DNA of 64,000 bases from Isoetes taiwanensis. Its lineage: Eukaryota > Streptophyta > Lycopodiopsida > Isoetales > Isoetaceae. Position 1 is the first letter of the stretch. Each line of letters opens with the position of its first letter. The position numbers and the translations under genes are program-made. The DNA lies in NCBI GenBank assembly GCA_021234155.1, contig JAJEKV010000014.1, forward strand, positions 16,402,872 through 16,466,871, given 5' to 3'. A model generated the notes under the pieces. It saw only the letters and a list, made by a program, of their open reading frames with translations. It did not search any database and was not told where the DNA came from. Shown here piece by piece: positions 23,416 to 36,420 of this stretch.

Positions 23416-25970
23416 GCCTTATGAGGTCTCCATAGACATAATACCATTTTATTTCATTTCTCTCTCTCTTCCCCCTTCCTTTATGATCATACATGTAAAG
23501 TACATACCTTTCCACACTCAATATTTTTAATTGGTCCAAACATAGACTTTGAAAGGATCCCTTAGAATCTAATGATTCTGGACTTCTTGTCCAAGAGCTT
23601 GTGATTTCTATTTGTTGATTACAATTCCTCATTCATTGAATCTACCATGTGTGCACTTATACAATTTTGTCAGACAGGCGCACATCTGGAAGTAACACAA
23701 AATATAGTAGGCTATTTTTGTAACTTTTTAATCTGAGTTCTCCAAAACAAAATAAAATAAAGAGCCAGTTAGTTTCTCAAAATAGCACTTATCAATCTGC
23801 TATCAACTGCTCAAATTTCTTAGAATACAGTAAGCTTTTCCTTGCAACATTGATTTAGGGTCTTCATCAAGAAAGGTCTCCTTTTCAACAATATTGACGC
23901 GTAAATGTGCTGAAACTGTTCCAACGTGCACAAATATTGAAAATCTGTCGAGCAATTGAGTTCTATGTTCTCCTTCATCAAGATTTCCATAAAGAGAGGT
24001 GGGCGAGAGATTGAAACACCTTTTGTCTCTACTGTGTTCAATCCAGATGCTGCAGAATTGAAGAGCTCATTTTGTACTTTTGGACAGTCAAGCACCTCCA
24101 AAAAACTCAAATTAACTTTCTCAGAAAATAGTAAGATGGCTTGGTCGGAGTGTCGAATCTTGCCATTCCAGTGCAGATGCTAAACATGATTACCTAGCTA
24201 AACATGATTATCAGGCCAAATCCTTACAGAAAAATTCAAAGGGCTGCTTTTGCACAACTAATTGGTACCTATTTGTATCTATAGAAACAGTTCTTATTCT
24301 ACAGTTTTTAATGCAGCTCAATAGCATTTACGACTGGAAAAAAAATGAAGTACCCAATGAAGAATTGTGCAGGTTTGAGCTCCTGTAAAGATGAAGTGGC
24401 CAGATAATTTACTAGCTTGCTTCAAAAAACTGAAACGAACTTTACCAGAAGATTCTAAGATGCCTTGCTTCGGAATGTCGAACGTCCCCATTAACGGATA
24501 TAATATTCTTTCCCTATTAGTTCAACATTCGACGCATATAACCAGATGGATCTAAATAATTGTCAAATTAGACCAATCTGTTCTGCAGCATGCAGGTGCT
24601 AAATTGATAGAGTGCCCTTATGCTCCAATTACAGTTAGTAAGCATGCATATGTCTATGTTATAATTACTCCTAACACTATTGTCATGCCTTAGGGAGTTG
24701 AACCCATGCATTACCAAAATAAAACAAATCGTTGTAGGATAATAACGGCTCATATATATGAAGAACATATGAAAGCTGAGATTGCACAATATAGAAAATA
24801 CGCAGCTGATCAGAGAAGAATAAGAAACAACAAGCTAAAAAACTTGATGGCATTTGGACTTATCTGTTCCACGAAGCTAGAATTACGACCCTCCCTTTAT
24901 ATTGAGAAAAATTCGGATTCAGGTTGAACTCAGCATTCTCGACAACAAATCTGTAGACAAGAACGATGGTACAATAGGCTGGCACTAGACATCCAACAAC
25001 AAAGACTATTCCGTAGCTAAATCAGTATAACACATAGCGGCTCTGACAAAGTAATAAAAAATACTAATAACTTGACCTTGGAGAAATTAAACGGGATATT
25101 TTTGGTCATCCAGCAGGAAACCAAGGACTACTGCACATCTTCATAACTTTCGGAGCTATGAACGTGCAGAAAAATCAATTCACTTACTTCTTTCTATAAG
25201 ACGGGACCTCTGGCATTCCTCTTCTTTTTTTAACACTAATTTTTGCTATCTATCCCTTCGTCAACTTCTTGCCTCTTGCATCTTAAAATTTCTCCCGCAA
25301 GAGCATCTCGCTTACAAAGCATCCGAGGCTATGGCGACATCCAAACCTAAAAAAAAGGACAGTATGGTTTGAGATAATACATACAATATTACCTAGGTCC
25401 CCAAGTAGCTTATTTGAGTCCAAAGCATATTATTGTAAAAGCATATCTTGCCTCCTCTATCTCATCTATTAATGTTTCCACAACATGAAGGTAGATATGG
25501 CTATATTTTTACATTATACTTCCTTCCTTCCTTCCTTCCTTCCTTCCTTCCTTCTAATGTTTACGGTCCAGTTGAAGTCTTCCCGATCGTCACTTTCATA
25601 GTGCTCAACGTGGCTCGCCGCTAATGTGCCTCGCCACGCCTTACATCGCAAAATGCCCTGCTCTAGGCGTTACCTATTACAAATACATGGACCGTGTGTA
25701 TCTATTCTAACAAGAATATATAAAAAAAAATTGTAGGTCCCAAACCATTAAAAGTATTTTCCAAATCTACATGAGAAGTTGAAACTAATTTCAAACTCAT
25801 AATAAATGGTGCGACCAAGGGCAAGCTACAAGAAATTTCTTCATTAAGGATCAAAAAATCTATTCTATTCTATTATACGAAGGGCCAAAAGAGGCCATGA
25901 TATCACGATGTCATGCGAACACGAAAGCCCAACTGTCCTCCCTAGTGTCACACACGAACCACGTCTAACT
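23416..25970. other. Intergenic, nothing recognised except a (TTCC)n microsatellite
   Basis: AT-rich, with no protein-like frame. About seven tandem copies of TTCC lie at 25527-25554. The right end is the presumed promoter region of the pectinesterase gene. Confidence 0.6.
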
Positions 25971-25977
25971 TATTGCA

Positions 25978-25986
25978 TTTATAAAA
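25978..25986 (+). promoter_or_regulatory. Candidate TATA box of the pectinesterase gene
   Basis: TTTATAAAA lies about 92-100 bp before the first ATG of the pectinesterase frame (26078). A start of transcription about 30 bp downstream would make that ATG the first in the message. Confidence 0.5.
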
Positions 25987-26077
25987 CATACCTAACTACT
26001 TGACACTTCTAACTTCTTCTTTTCTATTCTTCTACTCCAAACAAGGCACATTGTCTATAGCCTTAGGATCCAAGGCT

Positions 26078-28037
26078 ATGATGGCACAAGCTCCTGATCC
26101 AGCATACACAAGGTCAGATCCATATCTGCAGAGTGTGTGCAATACAAGGAAACTGAGACGGAGGTGGTTGATAGCAGGAGCATCTAGTGTGATACTGGTA
26201 GTAGTGGTAGTATGCGTAGTATTTGGAGTGAGAGGGAAAAATAGCAAAGGGGATGATAAAGGATCAAATACAGATGGCTTGCAAACTCCTTGTCAGACAA
26301 CAAGTTATCCACAGACATGTGTCACATCCTTAGCCTCATATCCAAATGCCTCGTCTGGGAATCCAAGGGAAGTGGGAAAAGGCTCTATTTGGGTTACACT
26401 TCAACAGCTATACAAGACCTTGAATATTGTTTCCAATATTACTTCTCAAAATGTGACCCTGGATGTGAATACTACTGCAGCCCTTGGTGATTGCTTTGAA
26501 ACTCTTGAATCTGCTGTTGAGAGCCTCAATTCTTCTTTGCTTCAGTTTTCTGACAACCTTAGCCAGTCTATCTTCAATGACCTTATCACCCTTATCAGTG
26601 CTGCTCTGACTGACCAAACTACCTGCCTTGACTCCCTTGAAAATCTTACCTCTTCTGTTCTCAGCCCCCTGCAATCCCATGGCCAATATAACCAGGAATT
26701 GCTCAGTAATTCCCTGGCTATTCTAAACTGGTTCTTTAAAGTGGCTGGTCACTTGCCTTCCTCAAGAAAATTGCTTTCATTTGAAGAGGAAGTTAAGGCA
26801 GAGTTGGAGGTTGATTTTCCTGGTTGGGTTTCTATGGCTCATAGAAAATTGATGCAGAGTTCTTCTGTTACTCCAAATGTGGTTGTTGATAAAAACGGAA
26901 GGGGCCAATACAAAACAATTCAAGATGCTGTAAAAAATGCACCGCTTAACAGCAAGACTCCTTATGTTATCAAGATTAATGCAGGAACTTACGAAGAGCA
27001 AGTTATCGTGCCAAAAAAAGCTATGAATTTGGTGTTTGTCGGAGATGGAATGGGCGTCACAATTATTACTGGAAGCAGAAACGTGCAGCAGAGCGGGGTG
27101 ACAACCTTCACCTCTGCAACAGTTAGTAAGTATCTGACTCTCATATAGAATAATTCTCTAATACTTTTATCTTTTCTTTCTCTATAAGTTACTATCTATT
27201 TATTTTATTCCATTCTTTTCTTTTCTTTTCTTTTTTTCGTTTTGTTATCTATCTATTCCATTCTTTTCGTTTCTCTTTTTCCCCTTTTTTTCCTTGTTTT
27301 TTTCCTTTTTCTTTTCGCAAAGAAAACGTTTTTGAAATATTTGCTTGGTTGCAGTAATACAAGGGAAAAATTTTCTTGCAAGAGACCTGACAATTCAAAA
27401 CACAGCCGGACCAAATAACCATCAAGCAGTGGCATTGAGAGTGAGTGCAGACTTTGCAACATTTTACAAGTGTTCACTAGAAGGAGCTCAGGACACTCTA
27501 TATACACATACCTTCAGACAATTCTATAGGGAGTGCAATGTTATTGGAACAGTGGACTTCATATTTGGAAATGCTGCAGTGGTTCTACAAAGTTGCACCA
27601 TCCTTGCAACTGTTGGTACCTCAGGGCAATTCAATACATACACTGCCCAAGGTAAAACGGATAAGAATCAAAATACTGGCCTTGCCTTCATCAATTGCCA
27701 AGTCACCGGCACTGCTGCCCTAAAAGCATCCATTGCCCAACACGCCACCTACCTTGGTAGACCTTGGAAACCTTATTCCACGACAGTTTTTATAAATTCT
27801 TACCTAGATTCTGTTGTTCATCCTAGTGGGTGGACCCCTTGGAGTGGTTCCTTCGCCCTCAAAACCCTCTTCTATGGTGAATATGGTAACACTGGCCCGG
27901 GGGCTTCTCGTACCCAACGTGTCTCATGGTCTACGGGCATGACTCTAAAACAAGCCACCCCCTTCGGTGTCACAAATTTTATCCAAGGAAATACTTGGAT
28001 CCCCTCCCAAGTTCCATATAGTGCCGGTATTATTTAA
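26078..28037 (+). CDS. Type I/group 2 pectin methylesterase with PMEI-like pro-region (two exons, 576 aa)
   Basis: Exons 26078-27125 and 27355-28037 join in phase across a 229-bp intron with a GTAAGT donor and TTGGTTGCAG acceptor. It removes methyl esters from homogalacturonan in the cell wall. Residues 30-52 form a signal anchor (LIAGASSVILVVVVVCVVFG) after RKLRRR. A pectinesterase-inhibitor-like pro-domain follows, with conserved cysteines and the helix block ALGDCFETLESAVESL and LTDQTTCLDSL. Two basic processing motifs, SSRKLLSF and AHRKLMQ, precede the catalytic domain. Catalytic signatures are complete: GTYEEQV, HQAVALRV, GAQDTLYTH and VDFIFGNA with the two aspartates, and YLGRPW with the arginine. 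The frame can be read further upstream to 26000 only by using a TTG codon, so ATG 26078 is preferred. The gene appears intact; a LINE begins about 300 bp after the stop. Confidence 0.96.
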
Positions 28038-28138
28038 GCTACTCAACATTCTTTGAATTAGATCTAAAGCATTGGGATCCCCTTCCATTGTGGAATACCT
28101 GTAAATAATAAGAATGGTCCAAGTTCTCCTAGAACTAA

Positions 28139-28145
28139 ATCAATA
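28139..28145 (+). terminator. Candidate poly(A) signal of the pectinesterase gene
   Basis: A CAATAAAG sequence about 105 bp after the stop codon is the first canonical AATAAA downstream. A diverged copy of this 3' flank is present again at about 36455-36545. Confidence 0.5.
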
Positions 28146-28363
28146 AAGTTATTCTATTCCATATGGGAATCTTAGCATTACGCAACTATTGCTCATGATG
28201 TCATTTGTCATATATTTAACAATACAAAGAACGATGCAATTGTTGTTCTTGATGTCATTTGTCATATATTTAAAAATACAATAGTTTTATTATAAGTTTT
28301 ATTATAAGTTGAAAGGCTAAGTATAAAGCCTTTCAACTGAGCACCTAGAGCCTAAATACGAAA

Positions 28364-29047
28364 ATGACGGGCTCTTCAGCAAAACAGAGGCAGAAGACGA
28401 AACACGATTCTGGAGATGGCGACTTTGTTCTTACACAGGATGCCTGGGAACTGCTCATGAGTAAAATTTCCGTGCTAGATACCATCCAGGAAGAGGTGAA
28501 CAAGGTCCGAACTCTGCTGGATACAGTGGCTGCGCTCCAGTCCCGAGTCAAAATTCTTGAAGGTAAACTCGAGCTATTGGAATAGAACCACCAGGTACAA
28601 AATCAAACACCTTCTTCAGACTTAAAAATGGAAGTCCAAACGGTGTTGGCTGAGGAAAGGGACAGACACAAGAGAGCTATGAGAGTTCGAATAATTGGGG
28701 TGAATGAGACTCCAGAGGAAAAAACAAGGGAGATAACTATTCAATTCTGTCAAGAGCACTTGCAGATGGGCAAGCCCGACATCATTGATGCCTGGAGATC
28801 TGGCAGGAAGGTAGATGACAAGACTATACACATTCTAGTTAAATGTAGGGATGAAGCATCTCGAACAGAAATTCTCAGGCAGGGGCCAATGCTAAAGGGC
28901 AGCACTTATAGGTTGTGCGAAGATCTAACTTGGCAACAGTTGCAAGCTCGCCTGGAAGCTCTTCGACAAATCAAAGAAGCACGGGAAGCTGGGAAATGGG
29001 TCGTTTACAGAAATGGCCAGGTAATCATCCGAGATAAAAAGGAATAG
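28364..29047 (+). pseudogene. LINE ORF1 (RNA-binding, coiled-coil type) with one premature stop
   Basis: A single frame from ATG 28364 to TAG 29045 is interrupted only by TAG at 28583-28585. The first part is a coiled coil (VNKVRTLLDTVAALQSRVKILEGK). The second part contains RVRIIGVNETPEEKTREI and an EASRTEILRQGP block typical of the RRM-like domain of L1 ORF1 and transposase_22-type proteins. These proteins bind element RNA in the retrotransposition particle. The single nonsense codon suggests modest decay. Confidence 0.75.
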
Positions 29048-29050
29048 GGA

Positions 29051-31881
29051 TCTCCGGGCAGGCATACTCATGAGCCTGCCGCAGTCTCTATTGGATGCTG
29101 GAATGTGAAAGGACCAAATGGTGTGAATAGTAGTATAGAATTGCTAGAGACCGCAGATTTAGACATTTTATTTGCATTAGAAACTTGGGAACATCAGTGT
29201 GGCAGCATATGGAATCTTAAGCCCCATAGAGGGCGCCCTTTCGATGGAATAGCATGCATGGTTCACTCTACGTTAGCAGGGCAAATTTCATTGATGCATA
29301 AGAATGATGATGACAAACAATTTCTGGCCCTTAAGATTAAAGCCCCTCTCTTGTCTACAGAACGAGATCTCCTCTTAGTAGCATGCTATATTTCTCCAGC
29401 TGCTTACCAAGGGACGGATGGTCTATCCAAATTGGGGCTTAAACTCTCTGAATGGCAACAGAATTATGACGTGCTTGTGATGGGAGATCTAAATGGCTGG
29501 ACAGGGGACATACAATCGCCAAAAATATTTTTGGATTCTGAACCTGGCACAATCAACATGGAGACATGGACTGGTTTCACCCGCAGTAGTTGTCACAAAG
29601 AATTCAACGCAGCAGGGCAGCAGATTTTGAACCTTTGTTCATCTCTAAATATGGTAATCTTCAATGGGACTTTTCCCGAATCAGATGGGTACACTTTCAG
29701 ATCTGAAAACTCAGATGTATTCACCTACTCAACCATTGATTATGTAATTGGAGAGCCCTACACAGCCGAGATGATCCAAGACTTCAAGATTGGAAGTTTC
29801 TCAAAAATAGTGACCACGCTCCTATCATGATAACACTTGCTGCCCGCAGGCTCCAGCCAACTGTAACCAGCAAGCCTCGCACTCTCTATAAAGCTTCCCG
29901 CATGGAAGAATTCCATCAAGAACTTCTCAAAGGATTGCCGGCTATAAACTCGTTGAATAGCATCCATGCTAAAGCCTCTGCTCTCAACAAACTTCTAGTG
30001 AATACAGTAAGGCAAGTGCATGGAATACATACTCGGAAGCGTGGATCTCAGCCTAGAAACGCATGGTATGATAGTGACTTGAGGCGGCTTAAAAAACAAA
30101 CAGACACTCCGTCTGGGCTTCGCACATATAAACAGATGGTCAAGGCAAAGAAAAAGGCATGGATACATGCAAAGCAAAAACAGCTGGAGCTGCAATCCAA
30201 GCGACCTGGGAAATGGTTCTGGAAGCAATTGGCCCCTCCAAGCAAAGAACTGATGTTGACAGATCCACAGGTATGGAAAGCCTAAGCTTTACATTTATAC
30301 TTTAAGGGAGAAGGCAGATTACATTTACCTGAAGATGTGAATCCTAGTTATGTGATCACTCTAGAAGATGTTAAGCAAGGAATAGCAGGACTCGCCAAAG
30401 GGAAAGCACAAGATATCGATGGCCTCATAGTTGAACACATCCAAGATGGAGGTGAAGAGCTAGCAAGCTTGATCTCCGAACTATTTAACCAAGCAATTAA
30501 GGATGGGTTCCCCGAGGCTTGGATTACTAGCTTGATACATCCAATCTATAAACACGGAGATGTGATGTCTTTGTAATTATAGAACTATTATGATCAGCCC
30601 CATACTCGCCAAATTGTTTGGAAAAATATTTGACTTGAAGCTAACTAATTGGGCAGAACAACACAATGCAAGAGCACGAGGACAGGCCGGGTTTAGACAT
30701 GGCTTCTCAACCATAGATCACCTGCTCAGATTCCGCACCTTGTTAGAAGAAGCAAAATCGAAAGGAAAGCCGCTGGTCTGTTGTTTTGTCGATTTCACCA
30801 AGGCATTCGACACGGTGCCTCGCCAGAAGCTATTAGATCGCTTAATTCAGCTAGATGTCCCGAAAGAATGGGTTCAAGCGATAGGGAGAATGTATGAGAC
30901 AGTCCGTGGTAGAGTGGTCACTCCTTCTGGAGAATCCGAACTAATCATTAGCGATGTTGGAGTAAAATAGGGATGCACACTCTCTCCCACTTTATTCGGA
31001 CTGTACATTGACCAATTAGAGGAGTTTCTCAAGAATTCAAATTGCTGCTTTCCACGTCTCTTCCAAGAAATGGTAATACTCCTCCTATATGCCGATGACC
31101 TGCTGTTATTTTCCCATACATTTAGTGATCTGCAAAGACAATTGGACGTTCTGGGAGAATTTTGTTTACGATTTGGTCTAGCTGTGAACCTAAACAAGAC
31201 TAAGGTCTTGAGCTTCGGGATGAAACCCGCTGACCTGTTTTATCAGGGGGAATTGATACAGCCATCTCAGTCCTATAAATACTTAGGACATGAGATATTT
31301 ACAGGGAGAAGAACTTGGACAAAGGGCATTGACATCAGATTTTCCACAGCCTTGAAAGCATTCTACGCATTACCAAACACCTGCCGGCATGCGCACATTA
31401 CACATTGGCCGCTGCGGAAGAAGCTGTTCGAAGCCCTGGTGACACCAGTTATATTGTATGCAAGCGAGATTTGGGGGCCCTCGTTGTGCAAGTCTAAATG
31501 GCAGGAAATTGAATCAATCCAGAAAACATGGTTGCATATGACCTTGAGGGTGAACAGGGCAGTCCCATATGAAGTTATGCTATTTGATAGCGGGTCATAT
31601 CCGCTGGAAATTCAATCCAGGAGTAACACCCTGAGATACTTAGATCAAAAGAAGAAAGCACATGATGATTCCCTGATACATCTGGCACTTAATGCAGCAA
31701 CAAAATTGGAATCCGATGGCAAAAGTGGCTGGTATAAAGATTTAACCAAATGGTTTGGCAGATGGAACCTAGCTATCTCCACATACTCAGACGAGTTCAA
31801 GGCACATGCCTTTAGCTCATACTGTGATCTATCTTCCAAGAAAAAAGTGCAATATTACATTAGGGACTTCAATCCCAAGCG
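29051..31881 (+). pseudogene. LINE ORF2: endonuclease and reverse transcriptase, frameshifted
   Basis: The apurinic-type endonuclease begins SIGCWNVKGPNG, with LFALETWEHQ, VMGDLNGWTGD and STIDYVIG. The frame then moves near 29825, stops at 30285 and shifts again near 30580. Reverse transcriptase motifs follow: GKAQDIDGLIVEHI, RGQAGFRHGFSTIDHL, VDFTKAFDTVP, and the catalytic LLYADDLLLFS at about 31085. An in-frame TAG at 30968-30970 replaces the glutamine normally found in GVxQGCxLSPTLFG. The sequence runs up to the Copia insertion at 31882. The element could not move on its own in this state. Confidence 0.85.
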
Positions 31882-32234
31882 TGTAAGATTCTAGGATTTG
31901 CCTCAGCAACATCAGGAGAACAATTCCAGCAATTACATGCATACCCGAGTCTTCTCCAACAACCCAATTCGTGTGAAGACTAGGATGGTCCAATTCAGCA
32001 GTCCTCCAGACTGTTTTGTTCAGCCTAATTCGGCAGGCCAGGCAGGCGATCTCCATCAGAATCCGATCTCCTCGGCTCAATCCTCCAATCTGACCTGTGA
32101 CTTCTCTCTCGCTCTGAGATGCCTCCTTTTCCCTTTTCCCTGTTTCTTTTCGGAGTCCTCTCTATCCTACTCACATGCCACATCATCACATATCTTCCAT
32201 TTCAATGGTGTGTGCAGGCTGTCATGTTCCTACA
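31882..32234 (-). repeat. Copia 3' LTR
   Basis: 353 bp; on the plus strand it begins TGTAAGATTCTAGG and ends CATGTTCCTACA. It is the partner of 35632-35984, at about 94% identity by eye. Confidence 0.95.
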
Positions 32235-32285
32235 GCTCCCCCTCAGCCTATACACTCAAGAAAACCTACCTGTACTCAAGAATAC

Positions 32286-35200
32286 CTACTTGTGCTTTGG
32301 AAGCCACAGTTTTGGTTCTGTTAAGACCTTAGTAAGCATATCTGCTTGTTGTGCCCTCGTGGAAATGTACAGAACATCAATTTCTCCTTTCTCTACTTCA
32401 TCCCGAATAAAGTGATGATGAATTTCAATGTGCTTCGTCCTAGAATGGCATGTTGGATTTCTACTCATTGCTACTCCACTTTTGTTGTCACAATACAAGG
32501 GCGTGGCATAATTCGTACGTGCATTACCAAGTTCTGTGAGCATTCTTCGCAGCCAAATAATTTCAGATGCTGCCAGAGAAACTGCTACATACTCTGCCTC
32601 TGCACTCGATTTGGACACACATTCTTGCTTTTTGCACCCCCATGATATAGCTGTGTCACCGAGCTTGCAAATATATCCTGATGTGGACTTTCTATCATCC
32701 AGGTCACCTCCCCAATCCGCATCCGCGAATTCTATCAGTTCAAGCTCTTTGTTTTGAGCAAAACAAATCCCATGATTCAATGTACCTTTCAGATATCTCA
32801 GAACCCTTTTAGCAGCTATCCAATGTTCTTTTCCTGGATCATTGTTGTACCGGCTGAGCAGGTTAATTGCATAGGAGATGTCTGGTTTTGTATTGTTTGC
32901 AATGTGTAATAATGTGCCTATCAATGCCATGTACGGCCTAGTTTTCATCTCTTGCCTTTCAAAGTCATTCTTGGGACTCATTCTGCCGCTGATCCTCACA
33001 CCTGGTGCAAGAGGCGTTTTTGAAGGATTGCAATCAACCAATCTAAATCGTGTCAAAGCTTTCCTGATGTTCTGCTCTTGAGTTAAATATAGCTCCCCCT
33101 TTTTCCTATTTCTTCTGACTTCCATACCCAATAATTTTTTGATGTCACCGAGATCCGACATTTGAAAACGCCTTTTCAGCACTGCCTTGCATCTTTCTAG
33201 GAAGGTTTTGTCACTGCTGGCTATGACGCAATCATCAACATAAAGTGCCAGGATCAAGCATTCATTTCCTTCTTTCCACATGTATAAATTACCTTCTGTT
33301 TTTAATTTCCTAAATCCAATAGAAATTAAAAACTGATTCATACATATATACCATTGCCTAGACGCTTGGCGTAAGCCATAGACTGCCTTCTTTAGCCTGC
33401 ATACCATGTTCTCTCCTTGCACATGCCCTTGAGGTTGCTCTATATAAATTTCTTCTTCAAGATCTCCATTTAAAAATGCCGTTTTTACATCCATATGATG
33501 TATTTCCATGTCATTCTGCACTGCTAATGCCATTAAGGCCCTTAAACTTGTTATTTTGACTATAGGTGAGAAAGTGTCCTTGTAATCTACACCTTCCTCC
33601 TGAGTATAACCTTTTGCCACCAAGCGAGCCTTGTATCTTTCGATTGAGCCATCAGCATTTCGTTTTATTTTAAAAAGCCATTTGCTGCCTACTACATTTT
33701 TACCCTTTGGCCGAGGTACTAGCTCATAGGTCTTTGTATCCTCAAACGATTTCAGCTCATTTTGCATAGCCTCTATCCATTTAGAAGCATCTGGCCCCAT
33801 CATGGTCTGTTCAACCGTTTTGGGTTCTACCACACATGATATCACCCTTGGTTTGGGCACTCTTTTCGTTCTACCATAGAGGTCAGTATCAAAGGGAAGT
33901 TCTGACTTAAGGCGATCTACCTCTCTGCGGCGAGTGTATCTCCCTCTCACTTCGTCCATACTGCTCTGACCTCCCTCTTCATGTGTCTCCTCACCTTCAT
34001 GCGCACTTTCCGGTGCACTGTCAGCTTCTGTAGCTTCATGCACCTCCTCATGCTCTACTTCCGGTGTATGCAGTGCACTATCGGCCTTTATGACCTCATG
34101 CACTTCATCCGACTCATCATCTGAATCATCATCTATGGTTACGGCTGGCTGCTCCACAATGTTCTCTTCTTCCTTCCCTATATCCACCTCCAAATATTCT
34201 TCTGGCATCCATTCTACTTCCTCTTGCTTCGTCAAGATTTTCCTATCTTTGTATAATATCTTCTCGTCAAACACTACATCCCTGCTAATATGCACTTTGC
34301 GACTTGCTGGGTCATACAATCTATACCCGTTCGATTCTTCGTCATACCCTACTAGAAAGGTGCAAATGCTCCGGTCATCTAGCTTTCTTCTTTTTTTCCT
34401 CTGGTACCAGCATATACGCCAAGCATCCAAAAACCCTCAGACGCTGCACAGATTGTTTGCGTCCTGTCCAAACTTCTTCAGGAACTGCTCCCTGTACTGC
34501 AATAGTTGGCAACCTGTTTTGCACATAGCAAGCAGCCGCCACTGCTTCACCCCACAAGTAATTCGGCAGCCCAGCATGCTTTAACATGCACCTAGCCGCA
34601 TCCATAATGGTGCGATTTTTGCGTTCGGCTACACCATTTTGCTGAGGAGTATAACCACACGTGTACTGTCTTCTAATCCCATGCATTCGACAAAATTTTA
34701 TAAATTCTCCTGATCTGTACTCACCTCCAAGGTCAGATCTCATACATTTTACATGAGATGATGTCTCTCTTTCTACTTCTGCAATATAAAGCTTAAAAGC
34801 ATCAAATACCTGATCCTTGGATCTTAGATAGTAGCACTTGGTGTGTCTACTGAAATCGTCAATAAATGTGGCAAAATAATATTTTGCACCAAGGCTCTGC
34901 ACCTGCATTGGTCCACATACATCTGAATGTACTAAGGCCAGCAGCTCATCTGCATGTCTACCTTTATTTCTAAAGGGTAGCCTGCTTTGCTTCCCCAGCA
35001 TGCAAGATCACACACGCCATGCTCTTCATTATCAAAGTTCAATCCATCCAGCAATCCATGTTTTTTGGCTATTATAATGCTATTGTAATTCACATGTGCC
35101 AAGCGCAGATGCCAAGTATATATCATCCAGAGCAGAAACTTTATTAATGACATCTAGGTTCAATTCAAACAGATTTCCATTCCTTTGAGCATCAAATATC

Positions 35201-35560
35201 TTAACACCATCTTTAATAAACTTGCAACCGTTCTTATGGAAAAATAGATCATACCCAGCGTCTACTAGATTGGCAACCGAAATCTGGAACACTGAGGATG
35301 TTCTTTCCTCCACTTCTCAATTCCAAGTCTCCTCGTCCATGAATCTCTTGAATCGCTCCATTTCCCATCTGTACTACCCCATGTTTTGTGCCCGTTTGAA
35401 CACTTTTTAACAGGTTTTGTAAGCAAACCACGGAGACCTCAGCTCCAGAATCTATGGTTAAAACATTTTTCCTCACAACTTGTGCGTTGCAAGCACCAAC
35501 CACATGAAAGCTCTCAATGGAATTCCTCCAGCAATTTACTTGAAGTTTCCTTTTCATAAT
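32286..35560 (-). pseudogene. Copia pol polyprotein (protease, integrase, RT, RNase H), frameshifted
   Basis: Reading leftwards: a protease-like TIDSGAEVSVV; GAG-pre-integrase TWHLRLAHVN with downstream C-x2-C; integrase core HSDVCGPM, MRSDLGGEYRS and YTPQQNGVAERKNRTI; then a 714-codon open frame (34430 to 32286) with VAKGYTQEEGVDYKDTFSP, YVDDCVIASS (catalytic YVDD) and RNase H DADWGGDLDDRKSTSGY ending at SSAEAEYVAVS and ADMLTK. Frame changes near 34400, 35000 and 35160 separate the parts, so no continuous polyprotein is encoded. Gag, including its zinc knuckle, is not seen. Confidence 0.92.
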
Positions 35561-35608
35561 CCACTTTTTCATAGCTTCAGCATAGTCAAAGGCAGCATAC
35601 CTTACCAT

Positions 35609-35631
35609 GTGAAGTGTGGCTCTGATACCAC
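35609..35631 (-). other. Copia primer-binding site
   Basis: Directly after the 5' LTR on the minus strand, the sequence GTGGTATCAGAGCCACAC contains TGGTATCAGAGC, complementary to the 3' end of plant initiator tRNA-Met. Confidence 0.9.
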
Positions 35632-35984
35632 TGTAAGATTCTAGGATTTGCCTCAGCAACATCAGCAGAACAATTCCTGCAATTACATGCATCCCCAAGT
35701 CTCCCCCGACAGCCCAATCCGTGTGAAGACTGGGATGGTCCAATCCCGCAGTCCTCCAGACTGTTCCATTCAGCCTAATTCGGCAGGCCAGGCAGGCGAT
35801 CTCCATCAGAATCCGATCTCCTCGGCTCAATCCTCCAATCTGACCTGTGACTTCTCTCCCGCTCCGAGATGCCTCCTTTTCCCTTTTTCCTGTTTCTTTT
35901 CGGAGTCCTCTCTATCCTACTCACATGCCACATCATCACGTATCTTCCACTTCAATGGTGTGTGCAGGCTGTCATGTTCCTACA
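35632..35984 (-). repeat. Copia 5' LTR
   Basis: 353 bp, same borders as the left copy, and followed by the second AAGCG. Confidence 0.95.
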
Positions 35985-35989
35985 AAGCG

Positions 35990-36420
35990 AATTCATGGTA
36001 TTCAACCGTATTTGCGCCTCCACAGTATGTTTCTGGGGAAATAAGGGCAATCACATGTATCCGCATGAGCTCCCACCATCTAATGATTGAAAAAGGCAGA
36101 TGGATGAAACTGGAAGAAGATCAAAGAATCTGTAGTTGTGGACGGTGTAGAAACCGAGCACCATGCCATTTACTTATGTCATAAGCATGATACCCTTCGT
36201 GCTAAATATCCTTTGGTTGCTTGGAATTTACCCCTGGACGAGATATTCCAACATCACCCTACACTCCCTCATTTGGGATGTTTCCTTCGGGAACTTTTAC
36301 ATAACACATAAAGGATCTGATACATTGGAGTATGAAAGTTGTTTCTTCATATCCCATATCTTCTGTTGACACATTTGTATGTTTGTCCCATAGCCCACGG
36401 GCTTCTGCGGACGTTAATAA
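35990..36420 (+). pseudogene. LINE ORF2 C-terminus with zinc-knuckle relic
   Basis: After the Copia insertion the LINE reading resumes (RIHGIQPYLRLHS) and reaches SSHHLMIEKGRWMKLEEDQR followed by ICSCGRC, the region where L1-type ORF2 carries its C-x2-C...H...C knuckle. The first cysteine pair is altered. Frame shifts follow, then untranslated sequence and the (ATT)n tail. Confidence 0.75.

Larger units (their letters stand above)
31882..35984 (-). mobile_element. Copia LTR retrotransposon, structurally complete ends, gag largely missing
   Basis: Two 353-bp LTRs (31882-32234 and 35632-35984) with TG...CA ends are flanked by a perfect 5-bp target duplication AAGCG (31877-31881 and 35985-35989). 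On the minus strand the 5' LTR is followed at once by a primer-binding site reading TGGTATCAGAGC, the classical initiator tRNA-Met type of plant Copia elements. A purine tract GGCTGAGGGGGAGC abuts the 3' LTR. By eye the LTRs differ at about 20 of 353 positions, mostly transitions. Domain order protease, integrase, reverse transcriptase, RNase H identifies Copia. Little room exists for gag between the primer site and protease. Confidence 0.95.
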
